From Rhynchosporium graminicola (lineage: Eukaryota > Ascomycota > Leotiomycetes > Helotiales > Ploettnerulaceae): a stretch of 64,000 bases of DNA. The translations under genes were made by a program, and so were the position numbers. Below the pieces are notes generated by a model. The model saw only the letters and a list, made by a program, of their open reading frames with translations. It was not told the origin of the DNA and searched no databases. The DNA is taken from the NCBI GenBank assembly GCA_900074885.1, contig FJUW01000008.1, positions 188,495-252,494 on the forward strand, written 5' to 3'. Within the stretch, counting starts at the first letter, position 1. Each line of letters starts with the position of its first letter. This document shows, one piece after another, positions 36,630 to 48,273 of this stretch.

Positions 36630-36760
36630 CCCCTCCTCTTTCCTCTCCTCTTCCTTCTTCCTTCCACAACTTCTCAGTCTATCTTCGTACTATCACTCTT
36701 GTATCACCATCTCGCTGCTTCATCCACATCTCACCACATGTCACCTCCACCTATCACCGT
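36630..36760 (+). promoter_or_regulatory. Pyrimidine-rich leader, promoter-like
   Basis: A CT-rich tract (CCTCCTCTTTCCTCTCCTC and following) precedes the ATG at 36814, as is common just upstream of fungal transcription starts. Confidence 0.3.
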
Positions 36761-36813
36761 GCACAGACTCGTTCGCAACGCTCCTCCTCTTTTGCTACCG
36801 CACATACATCAAC

Positions 36814-37479
36814 ATGGCAAGAACATGACCTGCATACCAGACACAAATTGTGTGGCGAGGTGATTCACGTCAACTTTCGCAGACACCGGACCTTCTGAGC
36901 TTCTTGGATTTCTGCGGCTTCTCCCCTCCCACCTCCTCCTCCTCAGCTGTTGTAGTAGTGCTTCGTAGAAGAGAGTGTCAATCTGCGAAATATCTCCAGG
37001 TATCAGCATCTGCACTGCTCTGCGCTAGATGCTATGAACAGTCATTAACCCCGTAAGGTACACTAGCAAATGAGCATACACGCGCAGACAAGTTTAGCGA
37101 CCAAGGATCTGAACGATCCTATGCCAGTCACTCTTCACAAACGAAGCATAGATCAGTACAGAGAGTGGCCAACTCTGGTGAAGCCGACGATGAGATCAAG
37201 ACCTGCCTGAAATTATCAAAATTTATGCGCTCAGAAGATAATAGTTCAGGGAGACTCCCCCCGTAAGGTTATGTGTGTGATCGTTGCAAGAGACCATTGC
37301 AGAGTGAGGACTTCATCTTAGAGTTAGAGGAAATGGATCTGTAGGCAGGCAACGTCCATCCCTGTGCCGGAAACTCTAACCGGTACATTGACTTTGAGTA
37401 TCACCAAATCCATGCATAACGCAATATCTCTTATTAAATTTTGTGGGCTGTATTCCGTGGCCGTTTCCGAATATCGTAA
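36814..37479 (+). pseudogene. Cys-rich hypothetical protein spanning several in-frame stops
   Basis: Plus frame 1 keeps a coding look from ATG 36814 to TAA 37477 without a shift. It contains DLLSFLDFCGFSPP, LCARCYEQSLTP, a hydrophilic stretch (KFSDQGSERSYASHSS) and YVCDRCKRPLQSEDF, whose CxxC pairs suggest zinc binding. It is cut by TGA 36826-36828, TAA 37054-37056, TAA 37264-37266, TAG 37342-37344, TAA 37417-37419 and TAA 37435-37437. Gln would be natural at most of them, Arg at the TGA. The family is not recognised. An intron at 37053 (GTAAGG) is possible, but the frame also continues straight through. Confidence 0.45.
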
Positions 37480-38203
37480 ACGCCTCCGACTGAAAATTTA
37501 CATTCCCTTCGCTGCCTGACATACAGTATGATTTGCAATAGTTCTCATTTCATGTCGTACTAGACATGCTCCACTACGGCCGCACCACTAAGCTCATATC
37601 ATCTTTAAAATTCATAAAAAAGGAACCTAGCCGGATTGTTTCGCACCTCAATTTTGCGGTAGATCGTCAACAGCCTTATATGCACTGTGGTATGCAGGTT
37701 CATGCAATATCGCCGTGAGTGTCGGTACGAAAGTACTTCAGTGCCTCGAATCGAAGCGAGTGACGATTTTGGCGGGGAACAGCACGCCCCGTCACCCCGT
37801 GCCATGCCAATGCCGTAGGCCCGCTTATATAATCACTCGTCCAAGGGCAGCAGAGCTGTAGAGGCCAGAGATTTGAATTCCAAAGATTGAGCAAAAACAA
37901 GATCCCAGATTTCCGTTTCTATCTTTTTCTCTCCAAATCATGTAGCTTTGTATACATCGATCAAAACCGGTTCCGATTATCCTGTCCCTAACCCTTTCAG
38001 GATCAGGGTTGCGAGACTGGTCCGTTTGGCGCGCTTCCAGTCATGTACGACGATACTGTTGCCTCCAGGCTGCTGCGCAACTGAATGCGCCAGCCCTCAA
38101 CGCGACATCTTCTGTAAACTTCTCCCCATTTCATGTCGGTACTATTTTAAGGGCCCATTAGCTACCGAAAATTCTTCCGGTTACGATCCTCGAACCTGGT
38201 TGA
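37480..38203. other. Upstream region of the HET-NACHT gene
   Basis: No gene is recognised. A TATA-like CTTATATAAT at about 37825 lies 380 bp before the HET ATG. The plus ORF at 37948-38235 seems accidental. Confidence 0.35.
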
Positions 38204-41200
38204 ATGATGCGTCTGCTACAGTTCAACAAGGATAGCGACTTCAACCTCATCGAGTTCTTCGAAGATGAGATCCCCGAGTATGCTATACTTTCGCACAGAT
38301 GGGAAGCCGGAGAAGTCACTTTCAAAGATATGACGGACGGTACAAGTGAAGGCAAGGCTGGCTACAGCAAGATACAATTCTGCGGAGCACAGGCAAGGCG
38401 TCATGGCCTGAAATACTTCTGGGTAGACACATGCTGTATCGACAAATCGAGTAGCGCCGAGCTCTCAGAAGCTATCAACTCGATGTTTCGCTGGTATCAG
38501 AAAGCGGCTAAATGCTACGTCTATCTATCGGATGTTTCGTCACTGAAGCAGAAAGGAAGCAATACATTTGCCGAGTGTTCTTGGGAATCTGCTTTCCGAG
38601 CAAGCAAATGGTTTATACGAGGCTGGACCTTACAAGAGCTCCTTGCTCCAAGATCAGTGAAATTCTTCTCTCTAGAAGGCCATAGAATAGGTGATAAGAC
38701 AATTTTAGAAAAACAAATTCACCAGATCACGGGAATACCCACTACAGCGCTTCAAGGTAACCCACTCTCCCAGTTTGACGTCGAAGAACGATTCTCATGG
38801 GCAAAATATCGACAAACTACACGCGCGGAAGATAAGGCATATTCGCTTTTTGGGATTTTCGATGTCCAAATGCCCCTTCTCTACGGTGAAGGCAAAGTCA
38901 AGGCGTTTCAGCGACTGCGAGATGCAATCGATCTACCTTTCAATGGTTAGTCCTATCCATTAACCAAAGCTTAACTGTTAAGACTAGCGCTAACTAGAGT
39001 TCAGGTCCTGCTAAAGACTTCCTCAGTCTCCTCCCCTATGCAATAAATGCACCCTTCGACTCCCGCGACCACGACCACAAACCTGTCTGCCTCCATGAAA
39101 CGCGCGTCGACCTTTTACAAGAGATCTATGGCTGGGCTGACGGAAAAGATGGGCAAGAAGAGCAACGCATCTTCTGGCTGAATGGGCTAGCTGGGATGGG
39201 AAAGTCCACTATCTCCCGCACTGTCGCGCACGAATACCACGAGCAGAAGCGTCTTGGAGCCAGCTTCTTCTTCTCGAAGGGCGGTGGAGATGCGGGTCAT
39301 GCTGGCATGTTCTTCACAACTCTAGCTGTGCAGCTCGCTAGAAATGTGCCATCACTTCGGCAGTACATCGTGAGGCTGCTAAAAAGCGGAACGATATTGC
39401 AAGCCTGTCACTCTCGGAGCAGTGGCGCCAGCTTGTTCTCAATCCACTATCGAGTCTAAATAGCGAGTCATATCAGACTTACATTATTGTTGTCGACGCA
39501 CTTGATGAGTGTGAGGATGATAAAGATATCCGGATCATTCTGCAGCTTATAGCTGAAGCTCGATCGTTGACGACAGTACAGCTTCGTATGTTTTTGACGA
39601 GCAGACCTGCAATTCCAATTCGACACGGCATCCGTGCTATACCACAAGCCGAACACCAAGACTTCGTACTCCATGACATACAGCTAATGATCATCAATCA
39701 TGATATCTATCTCTTCTTAGAACACCATTTAGGTATAATCGGGCAAGAGTTGAGTATTAGAGCTGGCTGGCCAGGAGGAGAAGTTCTAAGACAGCTAGTT
39801 AAATATGCTAGCGGTCTATTCATTTGGGCGGCAACGGCATGTCGATTCATTCAGGATGGGAAGCAACTCGCGCAACGGAGGTTAGACAGAATTCTCAAGG
39901 CTAGCAGCAGCGCTATTACTGCACCGGAGAAGCACCTAAACGAAATCTATCTTGCTGTCCTTAATCACTCGATCTCCTCGAACTATTCAGACGAAGAGAA
40001 AGGAGAGGCATGCGATATGCTGAAGCACATGCTTGGAAGTACAGTAGCGTTACTCTCCCCTCTTTCTACCTCTGCTTTAAGCAGTCTATTACAGGTTTCC
40101 AGAGAAGAAGTCAATTCGACATTTAACGACCTCCATGCGATCCTTGATGTTCCAAACGACCCGGTTCGCCCGCTTCGTCTCCATCACCCTTCATTTCGCG
40201 ACTTCCTCCTTAGCAAAGATCGATGTGGGCAATTTTGGGTAGATGAGAAGGAGGCACACCAGTTGCTTGCGACCGGCTGCCTACAATTGATGTCCCACAC
40301 ACTCAAGAAAGACATATGTGACATGTATGCTCCCGGTATTCAAGCTACCCAGGCTGATTGCAGCCGTTTACAACGATACCTTCCGACGGAAGTCCAGTAT
40401 GCATGTCTCCATTGGTTCCAGCATCTACAACGGAGTGGGGCTCAGGCTTCCGATACCGACGACGTCTATCAGTTCTTATAGGCTCACCTACTGCACTGGC
40501 TCGAGGCACTTGGGTGGATGGGTAAGATCTCGGAGGGGATTAATGCAATCTTGGCCTTAGAGGCATACGTTTCGGTAGGTTGTTATTGTATTTGGAAAGA
40601 AGGTCTAAATTTTTCTTAGGACACTAAGAGCCCTTACTGGCATACATTTATCCATGATACAAAGCGATTTGTATTATATAGTCGATCGGCCATTGAACAA
40701 GCACCTCTGCAACTATATTGCTCTGCTGTCGTCTTCGCGCCAGGAAACAGTATTATTCGAAGGAAGTTCGAGCTATGTATCCCAGACTGGATAGTAGTGA
40801 AACCAGAAGTGCAAAGGAACTGGAACGCGGCGCTACAGACGCTCGAGGGCCATACTAGGTGGGTCAGGTCGGTTGCCTTCTCCTTCGACGGCAAGCAGGT
40901 CGTATCGGGGTCGAACGATCGGACGGTGCGGCTCTGGGACGCGGCAATAGGAGCGCTACTATACACGCTCGAGGGCCACACTAATTGGGTCACGTCGGTC
41001 GCCGTCTCCTTTGACGGCAAGCAGGTCGTGTCGGGGTCGAACGATCGGACGGTGCGGCTCTGGGACGTGGCTACGGGAGCGCCGCTGCAGACGTTCGAGG
41101 GCCACACTAATTAGGTCAGGTCGGTCGCCGTCTCCCCTAATAGTAAGCAGGTCATGTCAGGGTCGAAGGACCAGACGGTACGACTCTGGGACGCGGCTAT

Positions 41201-41588
41201 AGGTGCGCTACTATAGACATTCGAGGGCCACACTGATTCGGTCACGTCGGTTGCCTTCTCCTTTGACGGCAGACAGGTCGTGTCGGGGTCGGACGATCGG
41301 ACGGTGCGGCTGTGGGATGCGGCTACAGGAGCGCCGCTGCAGACGCTTGAGGGCTATACTGATTCGGTCACGTCGGTCGCCTTCTCCCCCGACGGTAAGC
41401 TATTACCACTCTTAAAAGTATCTGATCATTGGATACTAGAAAGTGATATGAAGATTCTTTGGCTGCCTCCCGAATATCGCCAACGTGAGTCAGCAAGTTG
41501 GAACAGAAATCTTGCTTTAGGGCATTCATCTGAGAGGATGTTATTATTCGGCTTTGATGAACAAGCGAAGCTTACTATACGAAATTAA
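38204..41588 (+). pseudogene. HET-NACHT-WD40 (HNWD) NLR-type incompatibility protein
   Basis: Resembles the Podospora het-d/het-e/het-r class. The HET domain has its three usual blocks: YAILSHRWEAGEVTF, KYFWVDTCCIDK and RGWTLQELLAP. Intron 38946-39004 (GTTAGT, TTCAG) leads to a NACHT NTPase with P-loop GLAGMGKST (about 39183) and Walker B VVDALDEC (about 39493). WD40 repeats follow, then a short tail (LPPEYR) and TAA 41586. A second intron is 40575-40619. Damage: one indel near 39370, TAG 40479-40481 (after VYQFL, probably Gln), TAG 41112-41114 (GHTN-stop, Trp in sister repeats) and TAG 41214-41216 (Gln in sister repeats). Such receptors sense non-self through the WD40 face and trigger cell death through HET. 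This copy is most likely dead. Confidence 0.9.
40842..41399 (+). repeat. Five near-identical WD40 repeats, 126 bp each
   Basis: Units begin at 40842, 40968, 41094, 41220 and 41346 (the last is partial). The exact 126-bp spacing means 42-residue blades (SVAFSFDGKQVVSGS, DRTVRLWD). High similarity between units is typical of fungal NLR repeat arrays that are shuffled by recombination. Five blades is few for a closed propeller, so the array has probably shrunk or is collapsed in assembly. Confidence 0.85.
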
Positions 41589-43285
41589 ATGAAGATTCTC
41601 TATTCCTTGGAGAGTCTTAGGGACCATATATCTCTATATTATTTTATGAATCGTCCTTCTAGCATCTTTTAAAACATAACTTATTTAATACAATTATCAC
41701 GATAGAGGGAGATTGAATATGATGACTAAATATATCTAGGCAGCAGTTGTCTGTTTCGTTCTGTGGCAGAGAGTACAGGATCGGGGACCCCCCACACTCC
41801 AGCAAAGCTGCGCCCCCACGATTATGGCAAGAATGTACTTCGAACTATGATCATGGCATGCGAGGTTCGTCCCTACTAAGATCATCATTCCCTTGATCCG
41901 ATGTACCGACTCCCATGGCAATTTCATAGAAATCTGCATGGTACAATCGCCACTTCGAGTGTTATCGATCTTCCGTATAGCTGTCAGGCCTGAGGCTCCA
42001 CTAAGACCCTTTCATAAGTTTTAGGGATGATATAAGCTCGGGAATGCAACTCTGGTAGAATAATTAGGTCTTATTGTAAAGGAGACTGTTTACAAATTAG
42101 ATACCAGGGCAACGACGCGGACGTAATTTTTCAATCGGAAGGATCTAGGGTGTCGAAAGTAGTTACGCAATATAATCAACAAAGAATAAGAAGACATGTT
42201 ATAGTTCTGTATAGATTTAAAAGTTCTTGAAGCCAATGTACTTGTCAGTTTTTCCGGCACCCAGGGATGGATATTAGTCAATCAGATCGCGACGAGAACT
42301 TCATCCTGAGAGGGAAATTTCATCGGAGTGTGCTTGCATTATTGCTGGAGGTCTCTGCAAGATCAGAAAGAATTGTAATATTGGAATTCGTAAGAAGTTG
42401 AAGTGTTGACGCTGCATGGGGGGGGGGGCACCCTTGAAGATATTGTGGGATCAATATTGGCAGGAGTGCAGAGCATCGACGACGTGCTTTGTGAGGTTTG
42501 ACGGCGTTGAAGGTGCCTCATTGGATGCTTTGGAAGTCTGCGAAGACGTCAGGTCATGTTCGAGGGTTGCATATCTAGAGGGAACGCCCCTTGATCGCGA
42601 TCTCTACCTTCGCAACTTGCTTTCTCCATTCTCAAATAACTACCTTCTATCTGCGACGCGTCGTCAGCTGTCGTCGGTGTTGCTGGTAATACAATAATGA
42701 CAGTATGCGAGGCTGAGTAGGATTCAAGTTAAAGAAGAGCTGAAGTTGACGGATTTCGCGGAAAATTTGAAGTTAGAGGTGGGGGGAGAGCCTTTAACCT
42801 CAACGCTCTGGCGGGGACGCTTAGCGAGAATTGTTGTTTTCAAAGATGAAGGCATTCTGACCTGGCAACTGTCACCTGATGTGACTGCAACACCAATCTT
42901 TGCACTCTTTTGGCGTTTTGGGCTCAATTGACCTGTATGCACAACTCCGCGTCAAATTACCAGGTAGGGATCCAGTCGATCACTTGTCAGGGCTTGCCAG
43001 TGACTCGTTCAAGTCAGTTGATACGTTAGTCCCACCCGCATGCGAATCAACCTCATTGGTCCAGAGCGTTTAGGACACCTAATTAGGTCTCTGCCCGAAG
43101 ACCGAAGGACTCTTCGCCCTAAATTAAGGCTTGTACTTTATGTATCCGCGTATGGTAGCATCATGATGACGTACATCGCCCGGATCCTAAAGTTACTACC
43201 AATCTAATAGACTCGCGATGGCCCACCTTGTTAAGTAGCCTCTTTTACAAACGGGGGTATCTAATTCCTCTTGTCAATAACGAGG
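41589..43285. other. No recognisable gene
   Basis: Holds weak ORFs (- 41736-41939; + 42416-42697; + 42746-42931 with NLKLEVGGEPLTSTLWRGRL) without known domains. An 11-base G run lies at 42418-42428 and could be an assembly error site. Confidence 0.35.
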
Positions 43286-43941
43286 ATGGAGATAAACGCT
43301 CCTCTAGAGCAGTGCTATATCTCACCACCCAAACCACTAACTTATAGCTTTATCACTATCAATGATCCTAAGGAGACGAAGTCACGGTTCAAGAGGCGAT
43401 AAGTTAGATCTGCTGTAGCTTATTACCAGTATCACAAGAACGACCACGATGAAGCTGACATGAGTACGAGAAGGCGGGGATGGAAGCGGAGGGATGAGAC
43501 CAATTCTCCTATGGTGCTGCGATACTAATTCAGTCAGTCAATAGTATCATTATCAGCCTCAACTTCCACAACTCAAAGTACTCAGACGACTCCTGGGGAT
43601 GAAATCTTGGACTGGATTACTGAGTGGAACGTTGTGTATCAATGGGACGGAATTGGCGTTTCCGGAGAGTATCGAGGTTGAGGCGAGATTGAGTCCATTT
43701 AAGCACCCGAGATCTACTAGGGCGTCACCGAGGGGTTCTGCGACAACATGTTGACTATGAAGATTAGATGGAATGGGCCAGGCGTGATGGATATGAGGTC
43801 AGACAACGTAGCCACCGTGCAGACTTTCTAGATTACTGCGGCAGCTCTGCTGCGCGGCAAAGTCTTTTTGGACAAAGTTTAATTCAGTGTAAGATCTGTA
43901 GCCTCTACCGTGAGGACAGACGCTAAGCGAGTGACCATGTG
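43286..43941 (+). pseudogene. Fungal transcription-factor-like N-terminus, in-frame stops
   Basis: From ATG 43286 one frame gives PPKPLTYSFITINDPKETKS, then FKRR-stop-VRSAVAYYQYHK (TAA 43400-43402, Gln expected) and a basic RRRGWKRRDE. The wording resembles the N-terminus of fungal proteins often annotated as C6/tachykinin-type transcription regulators, but no zinc cluster is seen. More stops follow (TAA after VLRY, TGA, TAA, TAG), with Ser/Thr-rich and then weakly coding sequence to 43941. The call rests on one recalled motif. Confidence 0.4.
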
Positions 43942-44976
43942 ACCAGTATGTCAAGCATATTCCAACGACTACATGATGAACTTACTGGTACAAAGCACTT
44001 ACTTGTACCAAAGAAATGACAGCTCCACGATCCCATCATGACGAATGGATTGATTGGGCTTGACAATGAGATGATTGAGTTGAGAGAAGAGGAAGAAGTG
44101 GAAGAAGTGGAAAGAAGGAAGACGGAGAACCATGGGCAGGACGAAGGCTTGTATACATATGCCCAGCTCTAGCGCATATGTCAAGGGTCACGCTGATGAC
44201 ATCTTGCCATTCCGTATGTATGCTATATTGGAGAAGATACTGGCAAGGTGAATTCATTGGATGCATCGTGCCTCTGCCTCCTGCCTCGATACCATACATA
44301 CAAAAGGCAGCTGCAATAACGGTACAGTGGCGCCACGCTCCGGCTCCTTTGGTAGCTTCGACTTGAACCTGACTAGCTACATATACGCGAGAGAAGGGAA
44401 TGTATTATACACCTATCTTGAAGTTCTCCGACATATTCGAATGTCCCAGTACCTTATACGTTCTCTGCTGTGTGTGAGTTGCGAGCTCATGATAGTCGGT
44501 CACAACAGGACCCCGTTGCTAATGGGGACCTGGATATCGAGAATATTATCACAACGTCATTATTAGGAGATATGGAGCTCGTCATGATACTGACCTCTCG
44601 TGTTTCAGGCGGCCTGGAGGCGAAGATCGAGTATCCCTATACCCACTCCTCTTCGGCTCGATATCGGTCTTTGGGAACTTGCATAGTGTCCTGGTGTAGC
44701 CGAGCAGCCTTCATATGTCCTCGCATGACGCTTTGGTCTCATGAAGATAAGCTATGCCGGTCATTATCATTCTATATGCAAGTTAAGATGGATTTTACAA
44801 AAGGTAAAGGGGTAAAAAGGTGAGCCTCTGGATGTTGTCTTTCGGTTGTTTAAGGGAAGCCCCTAATAGTTAAGCGAGAAAAGTGCAGTTTGGCTTCAAC
44901 TTACCCCAGGTTCCGCAATCACCATGTGGAGCTCCTTCTACCGAAAGGCTTTCATCCCGATTAAAACATAGGGTAT
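43942..44976. other. No recognisable gene
   Basis: Overlapping ORFs on both strands (- 44036-44299; + 44261-44566; + 44470-44823) have no recognisable domains. The minus ORF at 44036 contains a low-complexity GAAGAAGTGGAAG stretch on the plus strand. Confidence 0.35.
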
Positions 44977-45320
44977 ATGGATACCGACGCAGGCGGTATA
45001 TACAAGCCGGTCACGCAGAAAATGTAAGTTATCAATAATGCTTAAATTGTTCTGATCATTTCTAGGTTTTATCAGGACGACAAGTTAACAGGTTTAGGAT
45101 TTTTTAGACCGTATCTTCCTCGATGAAGAAAAACTGACGCGGGTAGCTTATGGGAAAGTATTGCCACAAGGCTCGTGGGGATCATGGAGGCATTACTAGG
45201 ATCAGACATGGTCACTAACGTCGGTGTTCTGACTTCAGAGCTGGTCTGTCCTTGGACTGGGTCTATCCGCTTTGATGTCTCTTCCAACAAACCTGGAGAT
45301 CTTATCTGTCAGAGGATATT
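44977..45320 (+). pseudogene. Small hypothetical protein, two exons, one TGA
   Basis: Exon 1 is 44977-45023 (MDTDAGGIYKPVTQK). The intron 45024-45065 (42 bp) has GTAAGT and TTCTAG. Exon 2 gives FYQDDKLTGLGFFRPYLPR, a TGA (CGA-to-TGA type, Arg expected), then the same frame continues (SLWESIATRLVGIMEALLG, VGVLTSELVCPWTG). The splice sites are convincing. The family is not recognised and the 3' end is uncertain; the frame stays open to 45552. Confidence 0.4.
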
Positions 45321-45552
45321 ATGTTTGTACTTATTGAAAGTCCTTCATTTTGCAAACTTTCGCTTAATCCACCACGCCTCCCGGTGTATGCTGGGAGGTG
45401 CAGGCACGCAACAGCCATGCCGGTGCCGTAATGAGCACTCGAGCTTTCTTCAAATTACTAGCATAGCGAGGCAAATAGTGGAATTGAAAAAGCCTCAGTC
45501 TTGCCTTTCCATAGATTTCAGAGTTGTTTGTTCCCCCAAGACTCGACGCTAA

Positions 45553-46640
45553 GGTTGCGAAGTCGTCACATCTTGCTTAGGATTTAGGGGTTCACTTGAG
45601 CGCTCGGACAACAAATATATGGCAGCCCGTTTGTCTTAGCTATCAGACTTTGCACGAATCCTTCGGAACCTAATAAAGTTGTAAAGTTAACTTGTGTCGT
45701 TCCGACAGAACTTTTCCTCGTATACTACTGTTCTAAGTCAAAATCATTGTGATGTGGAAGAAATCTATAACTACAATCATGATTGTGAAGTAAGCATTGG
45801 ATATCAAAGGACATCTGAAACGGGGTGGCTCAAGGGCGCTGCCAAGCTTTTTGTCAAGCACATGTAGGGGAACCTGGTCGGCCGCCAATTGGTCTGACAT
45901 ATGAATGAAGCCTTGAGGCGGATGACTGATTGGTTTCTTCAAGGTGGCTATCAATCCGGAGCCACAAAGCACAAAGCTGAGAACGTGTTATGCAACTTCG
46001 AAGTTATGTTTAATCGATCTACGGCTAATAAAAATCATACAAATTTTAGGCCGCGCGAGCAGATGATTCTCCTTTGATTAGTATATACTTAAGATGTTTC
46101 TGTTAATAAGGGTTTCACTTAGTGTTTTTTACCTAGCAGAGCAAATTCGTAGTATATGCTTAAGATCATTTAGTGAATAAGAAATTGTTCTGCGTCATGT
46201 CTTAAAAGAGTATATTCCTATATTTATGTAGGCTTAAAACAATTTCGTCAATAAAGATTTGTTTCATATTATTTTTTGGTAGAGGACATTCTTAAGTTAG
46301 CATACACTAAAGAGAATTCTGTGTATTAGGATGTGTCTTCGGTTATCATAGGCTATATGCCCAAATTTGAGCATATTCAATATGAGAGCACGGCTGGGGT
46401 CGTTTTTTAGCCAGTTGATTTCCAATCTATCGCAACCATCCCTGTTACCTCTCATTCTTGCGCCTCGTCTCCTATGATTCGTATTCGCTTAAATCTCCTC
46501 CTTTATCTCTATCGCATATTATGACTGCTTGCCATAGCATCATTTCTTTCTAACAGTAACGGCAGAGCAAATCCTTCCAGAATAAATCACTTCCTACAAG
46601 CCGTCGATTCCAAGCTCATCCATAATATTTCGCAACTGTG
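45553..46640. other. No gene; AT-rich satellite-like stretch at 46060-46390
   Basis: A weak minus ORF (45733-45972) is the only frame. From 46060 the sequence is AT-rich, with repeated TATATGCTTAAGAT-like words resembling degenerate satellite cores. Confidence 0.35.
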
Positions 46641-46749
46641 AGGTGACGATGTTGGAGTCGATTTTGATGTTCAGTTGCATATTGCCTCTCCTATTCATAT
46701 ACTATTCAGCCCTTACACCCTGTAAGGCTCCCTCCCTCTTTCTGTCCAC

Positions 46750-47322
46750 AGAATTAATATTGTGCCAGCTTCGCAGGAACCCTTTGCACAGAGCGCAGGT
46801 CAAGCTCGTGATTTATCACAATAACATTCAACTACATATGGTCGTAACGACACTGCGGGCGGGACGATCTTCATGAAGTCTAAATCCGAGGACTTGGTTG
46901 TACCTATCGAGTTTGCGCTTACTAGAAGCTGTCCAGAGCTATCTACTTTGTTGCCAGTCGCTATACAGCTTGTAATAGGAGATATCATCCAATCGCATAC
47001 CGATAGCCCCGGACGCTGGCCTCCCTTTGAATACTTTCAAGAAACGCTCGAAGTGCCCGGAACTGAGCTCAGTTTGAGCCTGGACTTGCTTGCTGGAAAT
47101 ACATTGAGTGGGACGGAATTCAAAAACCTGACTAACCTTGTCGAAGGGACAACTTTAAGACTATTCCAAGCAACCCAATACACAGCATTTGAAACGGCAT
47201 GGCTTCGTGGAGAATATCGAGAAGTCGCTTTCCAAGCTTGGTGGACGGTATACTCGAGTCTCTCCGGGGAAATAGGACCTTGTGAAGGACAAGCTAGCCA
47301 TATTGATCATGAAGAACTGTAA
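46750..47322 (+). CDS. Hypothetical protein (at least 149 codons after ATG 46873)
   Basis: The plus frame ending at TAA 47320 contains VVPIEFALTRSCPELSTLLP, then IIQSHTDSPGRWPPFEYF and AFQAWWTVYSSLSG. The first ATG in the open part is 46873. The same frame reads upstream to about 46750 (INIVPASQEPFAQSAGQARD) after a possible acceptor (CCACAG), with one TAA just before HSTTYGRND where Gln would suit. A hydrophobic ORF at 46643 (MLESILMFSCILPLLFIYY) may be a leader exon. The family is unknown. It may therefore be a two-exon secreted protein with one nonsense codon, or a shorter intact one. Confidence 0.35.
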
Positions 47323-48273
47323 GACCACTTTTTAATGAACCTATCTGGTCTTATTCTCGGACTGTTATAAAGCAATGTATATCACCTGGAGGGTTTCAAA
47401 ATTCAGAACATCAATAACTAGATTATATTCCGTCGAGTTTTTTCTGAAGACAAGAAATAAGGGATGCTGATCATACCCTCGGGTACCCTTCTATGCAACT
47501 GACAGATACTTTGTTTTCTCCCACCTCGATAAGCGGCGTAACCTCATTTAGGAACAGCATCGCCATACATTTAGTGAGTAACCTCACGTATCCGTGTTGC
47601 TCTCCAATGTAATTCGTTATATTCATATCTTGAATTGCTAGTCTCTCAACTTCACAGAACTCGTCGTCTTCGTTGGTACTTGTGGTGGGTCGTTGTGCCA
47701 ATATATATCTTACACAGAATACTGTAGTAATTGTTTCCGCTTCGCCACCAAAGCGCAGGAACTGCCAGACACCGAGGTGGGTACAAACCATGTCTGACTT
47801 GAGATCTTACGCTCTTCGTGGCCGCATTGGATACATATGATAGTGTTAGCAATGGTGGCAAGCATGATAATTTTAGGCATGGGACGAAGATAAAGGTACA
47901 CAATCCCAGTAAGATTTGCAATAACACGCCAATATGTAGTGATTAGAATAAGGGGCTAGGTACTTTGAATTTCCGTGTCGACAACAACAAAAATGGCTGA
48001 TGTAGTCTGTGCTCAGAGTGCTTCGAACTTCATCCTGTCATGTGCTGAGATTTCGTGTACCTGTGTGTTTCCATTGCCTAAGTTGCTAGTTGCTTTTTTC
48101 GCCACAAGCTTAAGCCGTGTAATGCGCCAAATGCTAATTCCGACTGTCAAAGTTCTAATGCGATTTTGCTATACTTCAATTAGTGTGTGCAATTATTGGC
48201 TAAGTCCTGAAAGAGCCGAATGCCGTGGCTTGAAGAATTCCATCACTAGCGTAATCAAATTTGAATATCAGCG
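47323..48273. other. Unassigned; weak minus-strand coding signal
   Basis: The minus frame 47471-47791 (DEFCEVERLAIQDMNITNY) and an overlapping frame to 47927 (KIIMLATIANTIICIQCGHE) could be parts of one frameshifted small protein of unknown type. A plus ORF at 47975-48406 overlaps the start of the DUF3723 gene in another frame. Confidence 0.3.
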
